DNA of 32,196 nt. It comes from SIG299 sp045593825 (lineage in GTDB: Bacteria > Bacillota > Clostridia > Lachnospirales > Lachnospiraceae). The notes beneath the pieces are model-generated. The model worked only from the letters and a program-made list of their open reading frames with translations. It searched no databases and had not been told where the DNA came from. Positions 1 through 6,665 of this stretch are shown piece after piece (position 1 is the first letter of the stretch; each line of letters opens with the position of its first letter). Both the position numbers and the translations under genes were made by a program. Location of the stretch: assembly GCA_045593825.1 (NCBI GenBank), contig JAZNXI010000160.1, positions 1 to 32,196 on the forward strand, in the 5' to 3' direction.

Positions 1-145
1 CCTTTGGGATATCAAGTTCGAGTTCGGTTACAACAACAACGAAGTTATCCTCATCGACGAAATTGCTTCCGGTAACATGCGTGTTTACAAGGATGGCAAG
101 ATTGTAGATCCTGTAGAGTTAACAAAGCTTATTAACAATAGATAG
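1..145 (+). CDS. purC: SAICAR synthetase, C-terminal end (partial)
   Basis: The frame starting at base 2 reads through to TAG at 143-145 and gives the last 47 residues of a protein. The segment LWDIKFEFG, then ILIDEIASGNMRVYKDGK, matches the C-terminal strand and metal/substrate region of phosphoribosylaminoimidazole-succinocarboxamide synthase (the family pattern is DxKxEFG ... ADEIxxDxxR). That enzyme joins aspartate to CAIR in purine synthesis. The start lies outside the window. The last 55 bases of coding sequence also form the left arm of a very large inverted repeat (91-418), so the mRNA 3' end should fold strongly. The family is recognised from this tail only; another purC-like ATP-grasp-type synthetase is possible but less likely. 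Confidence 0.72.
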   Translation, partial: LWDIKFEFGYNNNEVILIDEIASGNMRVYKDGKIVDPVELTKLINNR

Positions 146-418
146 TTTTTACGAATTTACATAAAGGGGCTTCCGCTGAGATATACTTTGTGTATTTGTA
201 TCTGTGTTCGCCTGACTCTTCTGACAGGTGCACGTTCAGTTCAGAACAAACATATTTGTTTGTCTGCCCTGACCGTACACCTATCAGCCGAGATGTCGGA
301 CACTTAGATACAAATACACAAAGTATAAGCATTCAGCGGAAGCCCCTTTTGCGTAGATTACGAAAATCTATCATAAAATAAGCTTTGTCATTCTCTACAG
401 GATTACAAGGTGCCATCC
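91..418. repeat. Giant imperfect palindrome (about 328 bp) covering the purC 3' end
   Basis: The two halves are reverse complements over their whole length, with scattered mismatches and small indels, centred near 254. Matching blocks include bases 182-203 with 306-327 (22 bp perfect), 163-179 with 333-349 (core GGGGCTTCCGCTGA), TCCTGTAGAG at 108-117 with its complement at 394-403, ACAAAGCTTATT at 122-133 with its degenerate complement near 377-388, and GGATGGCA at 91-98 with TGCCATCC at 411-418. The centre is ACAAACA-TATT-TGTTTGT (246-263). The left arm includes the last purC codons and the right arm carries a frame-broken inverted copy of them. A transcript through it would form a hairpin of about 150 bp. 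It could be an inverted duplication, an old MITE-like insertion or a complex 3' UTR. Confidence 0.85.
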
Positions 419-441
419 GGTACGATGTAAAACCCTAAATA

Positions 442-654
442 TTATTTTTCTTTAAAGAAGAAAACTTCTTCCACCGTTTTTTCAAACACGGCGGCGATGT
501 CCATGGCAAGCTTGAGGGATGGGTTATACATGCCTTTTTCCAGGCGGGCGATGGTTTCGCGACGGACATTTACCATGAGGGCTAAGTCTTCCTGGCTTAG
601 GTTTTTGGAGGCCCGGAGTTCTTTAATTTTTGTTTCTAAGCTAAAATCTTCCAT
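442..654 (-). CDS. XRE-family helix-turn-helix regulator, 70 aa
   Basis: A small HTH_3/Cro-CI type protein that starts MEDFSLETKIKELRAS. The helix-turn-helix spans about residues 10-62, with the typical SQEDLALMVNV turn and the recognition helix RRETIARLEKG. It ends in FFFKEK. I chose the ATG at 654 rather than an in-frame ATG 24 bases upstream for two reasons: it overlaps the TAA of the gene before it (TAATG), and it has AAGAGGG at a good distance. The pair, a small XRE regulator directly after a four-helix membrane protein, is a common Firmicute arrangement in which the regulator is often auto-regulatory. The tandem palindromes at 1145-1180 are its likely operators. No ligand can be read from the sequence. 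Confidence 0.88.
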   Translation of the reverse strand: MEDFSLETKIKELRASKNLSQEDLALMVNVRRETIARLEKGMYNPSLKLAMDIAAVFEKTVEEVFFFKEK

Positions 655-1106
655 TATGCTTCCCTCTTTTCCAGGCAAATGAAATAAGTGGAAATAGCCA
701 GCTGAAGTGCTTCAAACACAAGCATAAAGTGCCAGAAGCTGATTGTAGCATGCAATTTTTCTGCAACTTCAAAGCCCATTGCCTCCACAACCATAGTTGC
801 GAGCACGCCTCCACCTCCAAGTCCTAAACATAATCCCCACACGAAATTAAATATCTCTCTTTTCGCCTTATTATAGTGTTCCAATGCTGCCTCATCCTCT
901 ATATCAAACTTCATAAAAGCCCTAAGCACTGAAGATAAGAAGAAAATTGCAATAAAGCTCCACGCCAAAACAGTGATTGCCAATTGACCGGCAGGGTTTT
1001 GCGGATTAATCAGCTTTAAAATTCCCAACACCACAAATAACGAACTGGTTATTACATTGAACCACTCCTTTGTAACCAACGAATACACTTTCTTTTCCTT
1101 TTTCAT
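654..1106 (-). CDS. Small integral membrane protein, 150 aa, operon partner of the XRE regulator
   Basis: I do not recognise a named family. The protein begins with a basic stretch (MKKEKKVYSLVTKEW) and has four hydrophobic segments, at about residues 17-34, 41-63, 88-107 and 120-143. The glycine run LCLGLGGGGV lies in the third, and a short charged loop (FDIEDEAALEHYNKAKRE) separates helices 2 and 3. GGAGGG lies 10 bases before the ATG. It is the first gene of a two-gene transcript with the XRE regulator, overlapping it by one base. A role as a membrane partner or target of the regulator is inferred from this pairing alone. Confidence 0.85.
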   Translation of the reverse strand: MKKEKKVYSLVTKEWFNVITSSLFVVLGILKLINPQNPAGQLAITVLAWSFIAIFFLSSVLRAFMKFDIEDEAALEHYNKAKREIFNFVWGLCLGLGGGGVLATMVVEAMGFEVAEKLHATISFWHFMLVFEALQLAISTYFICLEKREA

Positions 1107-1144
1107 AATTTGCTACCCTCCATGTGATTTATTTGTACTTTTTT

Positions 1145-1199
1145 GTGATATATTTGTATCACTTGTGATAAATATATCACATTGAATTTGATATGTCAA
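1145..1199 (-). promoter_or_regulatory. Promoter with tandem palindromic operators for the membrane protein/XRE operon
   Basis: On the minus strand there is a consensus -35 TTGACA (1199-1194), a 17-base spacer and a -10 TATATT (1176-1171). Two palindromes with the same half-site lie on and just after the -10: GTGATA-N4-TATCAC at 1165-1180 and GTGATA-N6-TATCAC at 1145-1162. A partial third half-site (GTGATT) is at 1124-1129. This placement would block RNA polymerase and suggests repression by the operon's own XRE protein. Confidence 0.8.
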
Positions 1200-1235
1200 C
1201 GGGAAAAATAAAAATTTTTATCAACCAAAAACGAC

Positions 1236-1285
1236 AAAAAACTCCCGCAGGCAGAGCTATCAAATCTGACCTACGGGAGTTTGAA
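1236..1285 (-). terminator. Intrinsic terminator after the pullulanase gene
   Basis: A stem formed by 1240-1254 and 1266-1281 (ACTCCCG paired with CGGGAGT, then AGG-AG with CT-CCT). On the minus strand it is followed by a run of six T. Confidence 0.88.
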
Positions 1286-1310
1286 ACTTACAATATTTAT
1301 TTTACTTTAA

Positions 1311-3992
1311 TTACTTCTTCTTTTTCTTAAGTACCAGTACTACAGCACCTGCCGCTGCAATTAATCCTGCACCGATACCTGCAAGTACACCGCCGTTAAC
1401 CCCCGGTGCTCTGTTATCATCCTGGCAGAGAACCAGTGCGGAAATAGGAGCAACCTTTACGGTACCCTTTGCGCTTCTGAGAACTTCTGTACCTGCTTTT
1501 TCAGCATCGATGTAAACATTCCACTTGCCTTCCGGAAGCTCGATTTCGGTTTCGGTTTCATTTGCATTAAATACAACAAACAGGTTGTCAGCCACTTCAC
1601 CGTTTACACCACCATTAATCTTGAACGCCATTACATTGTCATCAAGACCGGTGATAGTGGTGATATTTGTCTTAACATCCTGTGCAGTAGTCATACGGAG
1701 AGCCGCATGCTCCTTACGGAATTCGATAAGACCCTTATAGTAGTTATAAACATCCTGATATTCCTTGCTGTTTAAATCGTCCCACTTTAACTTGTTGACA
1801 GAGTCCGGAGACTGATAACTGTTGTGATCAAAGCTACCATCCTTCAAAGGCTTGGAACGGAGCATTTCTTCACCGGCATGTACAAACGGAATACCCTGGG
1901 AAGTCATGTAAATTGCCGCCGCCAGGTTGTTCATCTTAATCTGGTCTTCTCTGGATGCATCCGGTGTGGAATTAACAATACGGTCAAACAGTGTCATGTT
2001 ATCGTGACAGGATGCATAGTTAATGCTCTGTGTCGGAGAAGAACACCATGGATATGCAAGACCCATGAAACAGCTTTCCAGTGTGGTTTCCTTGCCGGAA
2101 GCACCGCTGACAAAGCCCTGCTCTGTATTGTTAAACACACTACCCTTCAGGGCATCACGGATGGTATCGCTGAAGTAAGCGAAATCAGGAGTCATCTTGG
2201 AGTTAACCTGGGTTGCCATCTGGTAACCAAATTTAGTAATATTGGTGCTCATGGTCCAGCCTTCGCCGTAGAATACAACGTCAGGACGAACTGCATGAAC
2301 GGTTTCTACGATTTCGTTAATGGTTTCTGTATCAAGAAGACCTACCAGGTCGAAACGGAAACCATCGATATGATATTCTTCTGTCCAGTACAGAACGGAC
2401 TCTACAATATACTTCTTAACCATGCTGCGCTCGGAAGCAGTATCGTTACCGCAGCCGGAACCGTTGGAGTACTTACCGTTCTCATCGATACGGGAGAAAT
2501 ACTGAGGAACAATCTTGTTGAAGCAGAATTCACTTGCATTGTAAACGTGGTTATATACAACGTCCATAACAACGCTGATACCGTTGTTATGCATTGCCTG
2601 TACCATCTGCTTAAATTCCTTAACTCTTACTTCACCGTTGTATGCATCGGTGGAGTAGGAACCTTCCGGAACATTGTAGTTCACCGGATCATAACCCCAG
2701 TTGAACTGAGGAACGGTGGACTTGGTTTCGTCTACAGAACCGTAGTCATAAACCGGAAGAAGGTGAACATGGGTAACACCTAAGTTCTTGATGTGGTCGA
2801 TACCGGTTGGTACACCCTGTTCATTTGTTGTTCCGGTTTCTGTAAATGCTAAATACTTACCTCTGTTCTTAATGCCGGATGCCTTATCGATGGAAAGGTC
2901 ACGAACATGTAATTCGTAAAGAACCGCATCGTTGAAGGTCTTGTCTGCATTTGGATTCTTGTCGTTTTCCCAGCCTTCCGGGTCGGTGGAATCCAAATCG
3001 ATGACCATGGCACGCTTACCGTTCACGCCGGTAGTTCTCGCATAAGGGTCACATGCTTCGTTCTGTACATCGCCAAGAGTTACGAAATAAGTGTAGTAGG
3101 TTCCGTGTAAATCACCGGACTTTTCAGCCACCCAGGTACCGTTTACATCTGCAGTCATAGGAAGTTCTTCGATTAAATCGTCCTTGCCTTCCTGGCCACC
3201 CTTGTATAATCTTACGGATACTGCATCTGCGGTAGGAGCCCACACACGGAAGGATGTCTTGTCCTTTGTATAGGTAGCACCTAAATCTTTGCCTGTATAT
3301 GTATATTCTTCTTCAAATTTTTCTGTAGAGAAAATAATTGGCATAACTACTTTATACTCCGTTCCTTCACAAATTACTTTATAACTTCTGCTGCCGTTTA
3401 ATTCTTCTGCCATTACCAGATGATACTCATTATTTGCTTCTGCCTTTACTTCTTTAATGGCAACTTCGCCGTTTGGTCCCATGACAGTAAAGTAAGTATT
3501 TAAGTCCTTACCGACAAGTTCGCCGGTGAACTTTGTTACGATAGTGCCTTCGCCGTCGTAGCGAGCCTTAGACATTCTTACTGCTACTACCGCATCTTCA
3601 CTGAATTCTTTGGTATAACCCTTAACACCAGATTCTACATAAATGTGTACGGTACCGGAAACCAGCTCCGGAATGTCAATAAACTGATCTTCCGCCACGT
3701 CCTTTGCCCAGTCATTGGTGCGGACGATGAAGCCTTCTCTGGATACGTCGGCAGCAATTACCTTAGTTGCTACCATTTCGCCATTTTCCTGTGCAAACTC
3801 ATAAACTGCACCTTCTCCTCCATCATCCCAGAACCATACATTCCAGCCGGTGTACTGACCGTCCGGTCTGTGATAATGAAGCTTGATTACTCGTTCTTCC
3901 TCTTCTGCCTTTGCTGTAATTACGCTGCCCACCGGCACGTAGGATAACAACATTACAAGGGCTGCAAGGAACGCCATCATACGTTTCTTCAT
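1311..3992 (-). CDS. pulA: Secreted type I pullulanase (GH13), membrane-anchored
   Basis: It cleaves alpha-1,6 branches of pullulan, amylopectin and limit dextrins at the cell surface. Order of domains: signal peptide (residues 1-29, ends ITAKAEE); a CBM41/PUD starch-binding domain (about 33-110, KLHYHRPDGQYTGWNVW); an intermediate domain; a CBM48-like domain (about 245-310, FRVWAPTADAVSV); the GH13 barrel; and a C-terminal beta domain. The type I hallmark NWGYDPVNYNVPEGSYS is present. The GH13 motifs are complete: DVVYNH, GFRFDL with nucleophile D548, YGEGW with acid/base E577, and CHDN with D664. The tail is a hydrophobic helix (GVLAGIGAGLIAAAGAVVLVL) ending in five lysines, with no LPXTG, so it is held by the membrane rather than by sortase. 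A single-gene transcript with AGAGGGG before the ATG and a terminator at 1236-1285. Confidence 0.95.
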   Translation of the reverse strand: MKKRMMAFLAALVMLLSYVPVGSVITAKAEEEERVIKLHYHRPDGQYTGWNVWFWDDGGEGAVYEFAQENGEMVATKVIAADVSREGFIVRTNDWAKDVAEDQFIDIPELVSGTVHIYVESGVKGYTKEFSEDAVVAVRMSKARYDGEGTIVTKFTGELVGKDLNTYFTVMGPNGEVAIKEVKAEANNEYHLVMAEELNGSRSYKVICEGTEYKVVMPIIFSTEKFEEEYTYTGKDLGATYTKDKTSFRVWAPTADAVSVRLYKGGQEGKDDLIEELPMTADVNGTWVAEKSGDLHGTYYTYFVTLGDVQNEACDPYARTTGVNGKRAMVIDLDSTDPEGWENDKNPNADKTFNDAVLYELHVRDLSIDKASGIKNRGKYLAFTETGTTNEQGVPTGIDHIKNLGVTHVHLLPVYDYGSVDETKSTVPQFNWGYDPVNYNVPEGSYSTDAYNGEVRVKEFKQMVQAMHNNGISVVMDVVYNHVYNASEFCFNKIVPQYFSRIDENGKYSNGSGCGNDTASERSMVKKYIVESVLYWTEEYHIDGFRFDLVGLLDTETINEIVETVHAVRPDVVFYGEGWTMSTNITKFGYQMATQVNSKMTPDFAYFSDTIRDALKGSVFNNTEQGFVSGASGKETTLESCFMGLAYPWCSSPTQSINYASCHDNMTLFDRIVNSTPDASREDQIKMNNLAAAIYMTSQGIPFVHAGEEMLRSKPLKDGSFDHNSYQSPDSVNKLKWDDLNSKEYQDVYNYYKGLIEFRKEHAALRMTTAQDVKTNITTITGLDDNVMAFKINGGVNGEVADNLFVVFNANETETEIELPEGKWNVYIDAEKAGTEVLRSAKGTVKVAPISALVLCQDDNRAPGVNGGVLAGIGAGLIAAAGAVVLVLKKKKK

Positions 3993-4057
3993 ACTTTTAA
4001 AACCCCTCTCATTGCGTTTTTTATGTATTTGGGCATTTTGTTGCCTCTTATGACTTT

Positions 4058-4086
4058 ATTATATCTCGTTCTTGTCTATTTTTCAA
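4058..4086 (-). promoter_or_regulatory. Promoter of the pullulanase gene
   Basis: The minus strand carries -35 TTGAAA (4086-4081), 17 bases, then a perfect -10 TATAAT (4063-4058), leaving a leader of about 60 bases. Just upstream, an AT-rich inverted repeat (TTTTCGATTATTTTCGAAAA) may be a regulator site, but it matches no operator I know. Confidence 0.82.
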
Positions 4087-4166
4087 GAGGAAATTTTCGA
4101 TTATTTTCGAAAATATTTACTTTTTCGCTTTACCACAAAAAATTATTAATTTTCATAAAAAATTGC

Positions 4167-4195
4167 TTGCGTCAAAAGGCACTTCCATGTATAAT
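4167..4195 (+). promoter_or_regulatory. Promoter of the CofE-like gene
   Basis: -35 TTGCGT (4167-4172), a 17-base spacer and -10 TATAAT (4190-4195), followed by a leader of about 57 bases. It is divergent from the pullulanase promoter, 81 bases away. Confidence 0.75.
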
Positions 4196-4258
4196 GTTAC
4201 TGTATTTTTTGGGACATGCCAAAATAATACAAATCTTATAAAGAATGAAGGTATAACA

Positions 4259-5449
4259 ATGGAAAGAAAAGTTGGTACTATTTCAAGAGGAATCCGTGGA
4301 CCAATCATCAGAGAAGGTGACAATCTCGTTGATATCACCGTAAACTGCGTTTTAGAAGCAGCAGAAAGTGAAGGCTTCTCCTTAAGAGACAGAGACGTTA
4401 TCGCCCTGACAGAGTCCATCGTAGCCAGAGCACAGGGAAATTATGCATCCGTAGAAGATATTGCGGCTGACGTAAAAGCAAAATTAGGCGGTGGCACCGT
4501 AGGTGTTATCTTCCCAATTTTATCCCGTAACCGTTTTGCCATCTGCTTAAAGGGTATTGCAATGGGTGCAAAGAAGGTAGTGTTAATGCTCAGCTACCCA
4601 AGCGACGAAGTTGGTAATGCTCTTTTAACTTACGACCAGTTAGACGAAGCAGGTATCAATCCTTACTCCGACGTTTTAACCTTAGAAAAATATAGAGAAC
4701 TGTTTGGTGAAAATGTTCACGAGTTCACCGGTGTTGACTATGTAGCATACTACTCCGATATCATCCGTGAAGCAGGCGCAGAGGTTGAAGTTGTTTTCGC
4801 AAACAATCCAAGAACCATCTTAAAGTACACCGACTGCATCATCAACTGTGACATACATACACGTAAGAGAACCAAGCGCATCTTACTTGAGAACGGTGCC
4901 AAGGTTGTTTGCGGCTTAGACGATATTTTAAATGCTTCCGTAAACGGCAGTGGCTTTAACTCTAAGTACGGTTTACTTGGTTCCAACAAGTCCACAGAGG
5001 ATAAGATTAAGCTCTTCCCTGAAGAATGCCAGGACTTAGTAGAAAGCATCCAGGCAGAAATCCTTACAAAGACCGGCAAGCATGTAGAAGTAATGGTTTA
5101 CGGCGACGGTGCTTTCAAGGACCCACAGGGTAAGATTTGGGAATTAGCTGACCCGGTTGTTTCCCCTGCTTTCACCAGCGGTCTCGTTGGTACTCCAAAC
5201 GAATTAAAGTTAAAGTATCTTGCAGATAACGACTTCAAGAGCTTAAGCGGTGCCGAATTAAAGGACGCTATCTCCAAGAGCATCAAGGAAAAAGGCTCCA
5301 ACCTGGTTGGTAACATGGCTTCCCAGGGTACTACCCCAAGACAGCTCACCGACCTCATCGGTTCCTTATGCGACTTAACCAGTGGTTCCGGCGATAAGGG
5401 TACACCAATTATCTTAATTCAGGGTTACTTTGACAACTTCACAGATTAA
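4259..5449 (+). CDS. Coenzyme F420-0:L-glutamate ligase-like protein (CofE/F420_ligase domain)
   Basis: A 396-residue protein whose N-terminal two thirds match the CofE fold: RGIRGPIIREGDNLVDI near the start, then DRDVIALTESIVARAQGNY (about residues 45-63), a conserved ISPILSRNRF-like segment (FPILSRNRF), and further on the metal-binding-like GDGAFKDPQG. In archaea and actinobacteria CofE adds glutamate to F420-0 using GTP. Gut Clostridia of this kind are not known to make F420 and no other F420 gene is near, so the true substrate is unknown. The ATG at 4259 was preferred to one at 4163 because GAAGG precedes it and the upstream extension includes the promoter. A terminator follows at 5476. 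Confidence 0.82.
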   Translation: MERKVGTISRGIRGPIIREGDNLVDITVNCVLEAAESEGFSLRDRDVIALTESIVARAQGNYASVEDIAADVKAKLGGGTVGVIFPILSRNRFAICLKGIAMGAKKVVLMLSYPSDEVGNALLTYDQLDEAGINPYSDVLTLEKYRELFGENVHEFTGVDYVAYYSDIIREAGAEVEVVFANNPRTILKYTDCIINCDIHTRKRTKRILLENGAKVVCGLDDILNASVNGSGFNSKYGLLGSNKSTEDKIKLFPEECQDLVESIQAEILTKTGKHVEVMVYGDGAFKDPQGKIWELADPVVSPAFTSGLVGTPNELKLKYLADNDFKSLSGAELKDAISKSIKEKGSNLVGNMASQGTTPRQLTDLIGSLCDLTSGSGDKGTPIILIQGYFDNFTD

Positions 5450-5648
5450 GAGTTATTGTTCATAAAGCGAAAATAAAAAATTACGTCTAGGTTGCATGCT
5501 CGCATGTAAACCTAGACGTTTTTTATTTTTGATTTGAGAGCGTCACCAAAGTGGGATGAATAAAACATAAGTCGCAAAGCGACGACTGACGGCATAGCCG
5601 GCAGGTTTTATGAATCTCACTTTCGGGACGTGTGAACAATAACTCGCT
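5450..5648. repeat. Structured intergenic element with 13-bp terminal inverted repeats
   Basis: The intergenic stretch between convergent genes is bounded by perfect 13-bp inverted repeats, GAGTTATTGTTCA (5450-5462) and TGAACAATAACTC (5633-5645). Inside, besides the terminator, bases 5536-5648 fold into a three-way junction. GAGCG/CGCTC closes the base. A long stem AAAGTGGGATGAATAAAAC pairs with GTTTTATGAATCTCACTTT (2 mismatches). Two hairpins sit at its tip, GTCGC-AAA-GCGAC and CTGACGGC-ATA-GCCGGCAG. The fold suggests a mobile repeat (MITE-like) or a structured RNA. No ORF lies within it. Confidence 0.75.
5476..5530. terminator. Bidirectional-looking intrinsic terminator after the CofE-like gene
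   Basis: The stem is ACGTCTAGGTT (5483-5493) with AACCTAGACGT (5509-5519), with a small inner CATG/CATG pairing. Six T follow on the plus strand and an A-rich run precedes it, so it could stop transcripts from either side. Confidence 0.9.
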
Positions 5649-5650
5649 CT

Positions 5651-6652
5651 TTACTTCACCGGCACATATCCTGCCGCTTCAATAATTCTGCTTCCTCTCT
5701 CAGACAGTACCGCATTTACCCACTTCATTACGGATCCGTCTTCCGGTTCATCACTTCTATACACGATAAACCCATTCGTATAAATCGGATAAGCCCCGCT
5801 CTTAATCGTCTCGATGGATGGTTCCACCCCGTCCACTGCCAGCATTTTGATGGTGTCCCGCTTATACATGGTGTTTACATAATAAAAATAAGAATAACCA
5901 ATAGCATTTTCTGCATTGTCATACTCAGCGATGGCATCAATAAGTTCTCCCATTTCACCCCGGATTTGATTTACCGGAGGCACCATAATTTCTTTCTCCT
6001 TCATAACCAGGGAAAGCATAGCTGTCTGGCTTCCGGAACCGGTAGGACGCTGATAAGCAATGATGTTCTCGTTGTTACCCCCAATCTCGGACCAATTGGT
6101 AATTTCTCCGGTGTAAATCTTTTGAATTTGCTCAAAGGATAAACCATTAACCGGATTATTCGTATTAACAATAAACACAAAGGCAGAACTTGTGGTTGGA
6201 ACAATGGTAAGTTTCACGCCCTGCTGCTTTGCATATTCTTTATCTTCTTCAGAAATTTCTGCCGCAAAGATTACATCTACCTTACCGTCAATCAAATTCC
6301 GGTATACCTCACTGGAACGTGTGGTAGTATAAGTAAAGTCAAGTTCACTTTCCTTCATTCCTAAAAAATCAGCAGCAATACTGTCCACCAGCGGATGAAT
6401 TGCCAGAGACGCATCCACCTTTGGATATTCCTTTAAAGTAAAGATTGGCTCTTCTTTTACCGGCGGAGCGGTTGCCTCCGGTGCCGGATTTACCATCGGT
6501 TCTTCTGTCTTAGTCGGCTGTACTGTTGGCGTTACAGAAGGCGTTTGCTTCTCATCCAGTCCTTCTGTTGCAGATTTATACCAGTTTACACATCCAAAAA
6601 CAACGCCGACCGCTGCAAGCAGTGCTACTAAGATGATCATTATTTTTTTCAT
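5651..6652 (-). CDS. PstS-like phosphate/anion-binding protein with N-terminal anchor
   Basis: A 333-residue periplasmic binding protein-like 2 domain (PstS/PF12849 type). Typical motifs are the IQKIYTGEITNWSEIGG strand-helix segment and the ligand-loop RPTGSGSQTA, followed by AIGYSYFYYVN. The N-terminus is a hydrophobic helix (residues 3-20) with a cysteine in VFGC; this is a poor lipobox, so it may be a membrane anchor instead. A proline/threonine-rich linker (about 28-65) follows. The start at MKKIMII is chosen because GGAGG sits 8 bases upstream; an ATG 21 bases further up would overlap the previous gene. It is the last gene of the 11370-5651 operon. No Pst permease genes are near, so phosphate transport is not implied; a sensing or adhesion-like role is possible. 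Confidence 0.82.
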   Translation of the reverse strand: MKKIMIILVALLAAVGVVFGCVNWYKSATEGLDEKQTPSVTPTVQPTKTEEPMVNPAPEATAPPVKEEPIFTLKEYPKVDASLAIHPLVDSIAADFLGMKESELDFTYTTTRSSEVYRNLIDGKVDVIFAAEISEEDKEYAKQQGVKLTIVPTTSSAFVFIVNTNNPVNGLSFEQIQKIYTGEITNWSEIGGNNENIIAYQRPTGSGSQTAMLSLVMKEKEIMVPPVNQIRGEMGELIDAIAEYDNAENAIGYSYFYYVNTMYKRDTIKMLAVDGVEPSIETIKSGAYPIYTNGFIVYRSDEPEDGSVMKWVNAVLSERGSRIIEAAGYVPVK

Positions 6653-6665
6653 TCTGCCACCTCCG

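Noticed and set aside
190..381. 63-codon frame in the purC downstream palindrome (and its antisense partner of 66 codons)
   Set aside because: Both arise because the palindrome reads alike on the two strands; neither has a ribosome site.
1824..2783. A 319-codon open frame on the plus strand inside the pullulanase gene
   Set aside because: It is the antisense of a certain GH13 gene, has no ribosome site and no recognisable domain; it follows from codon bias in the minus strand.
5536..5648. tRNA or tmRNA gene suggested by the stem-loop fold
   Set aside because: No acceptor stem with CCA-compatible end, no T-arm GTTCRA motif and no anticodon-like loop are visible; only a three-way stem.
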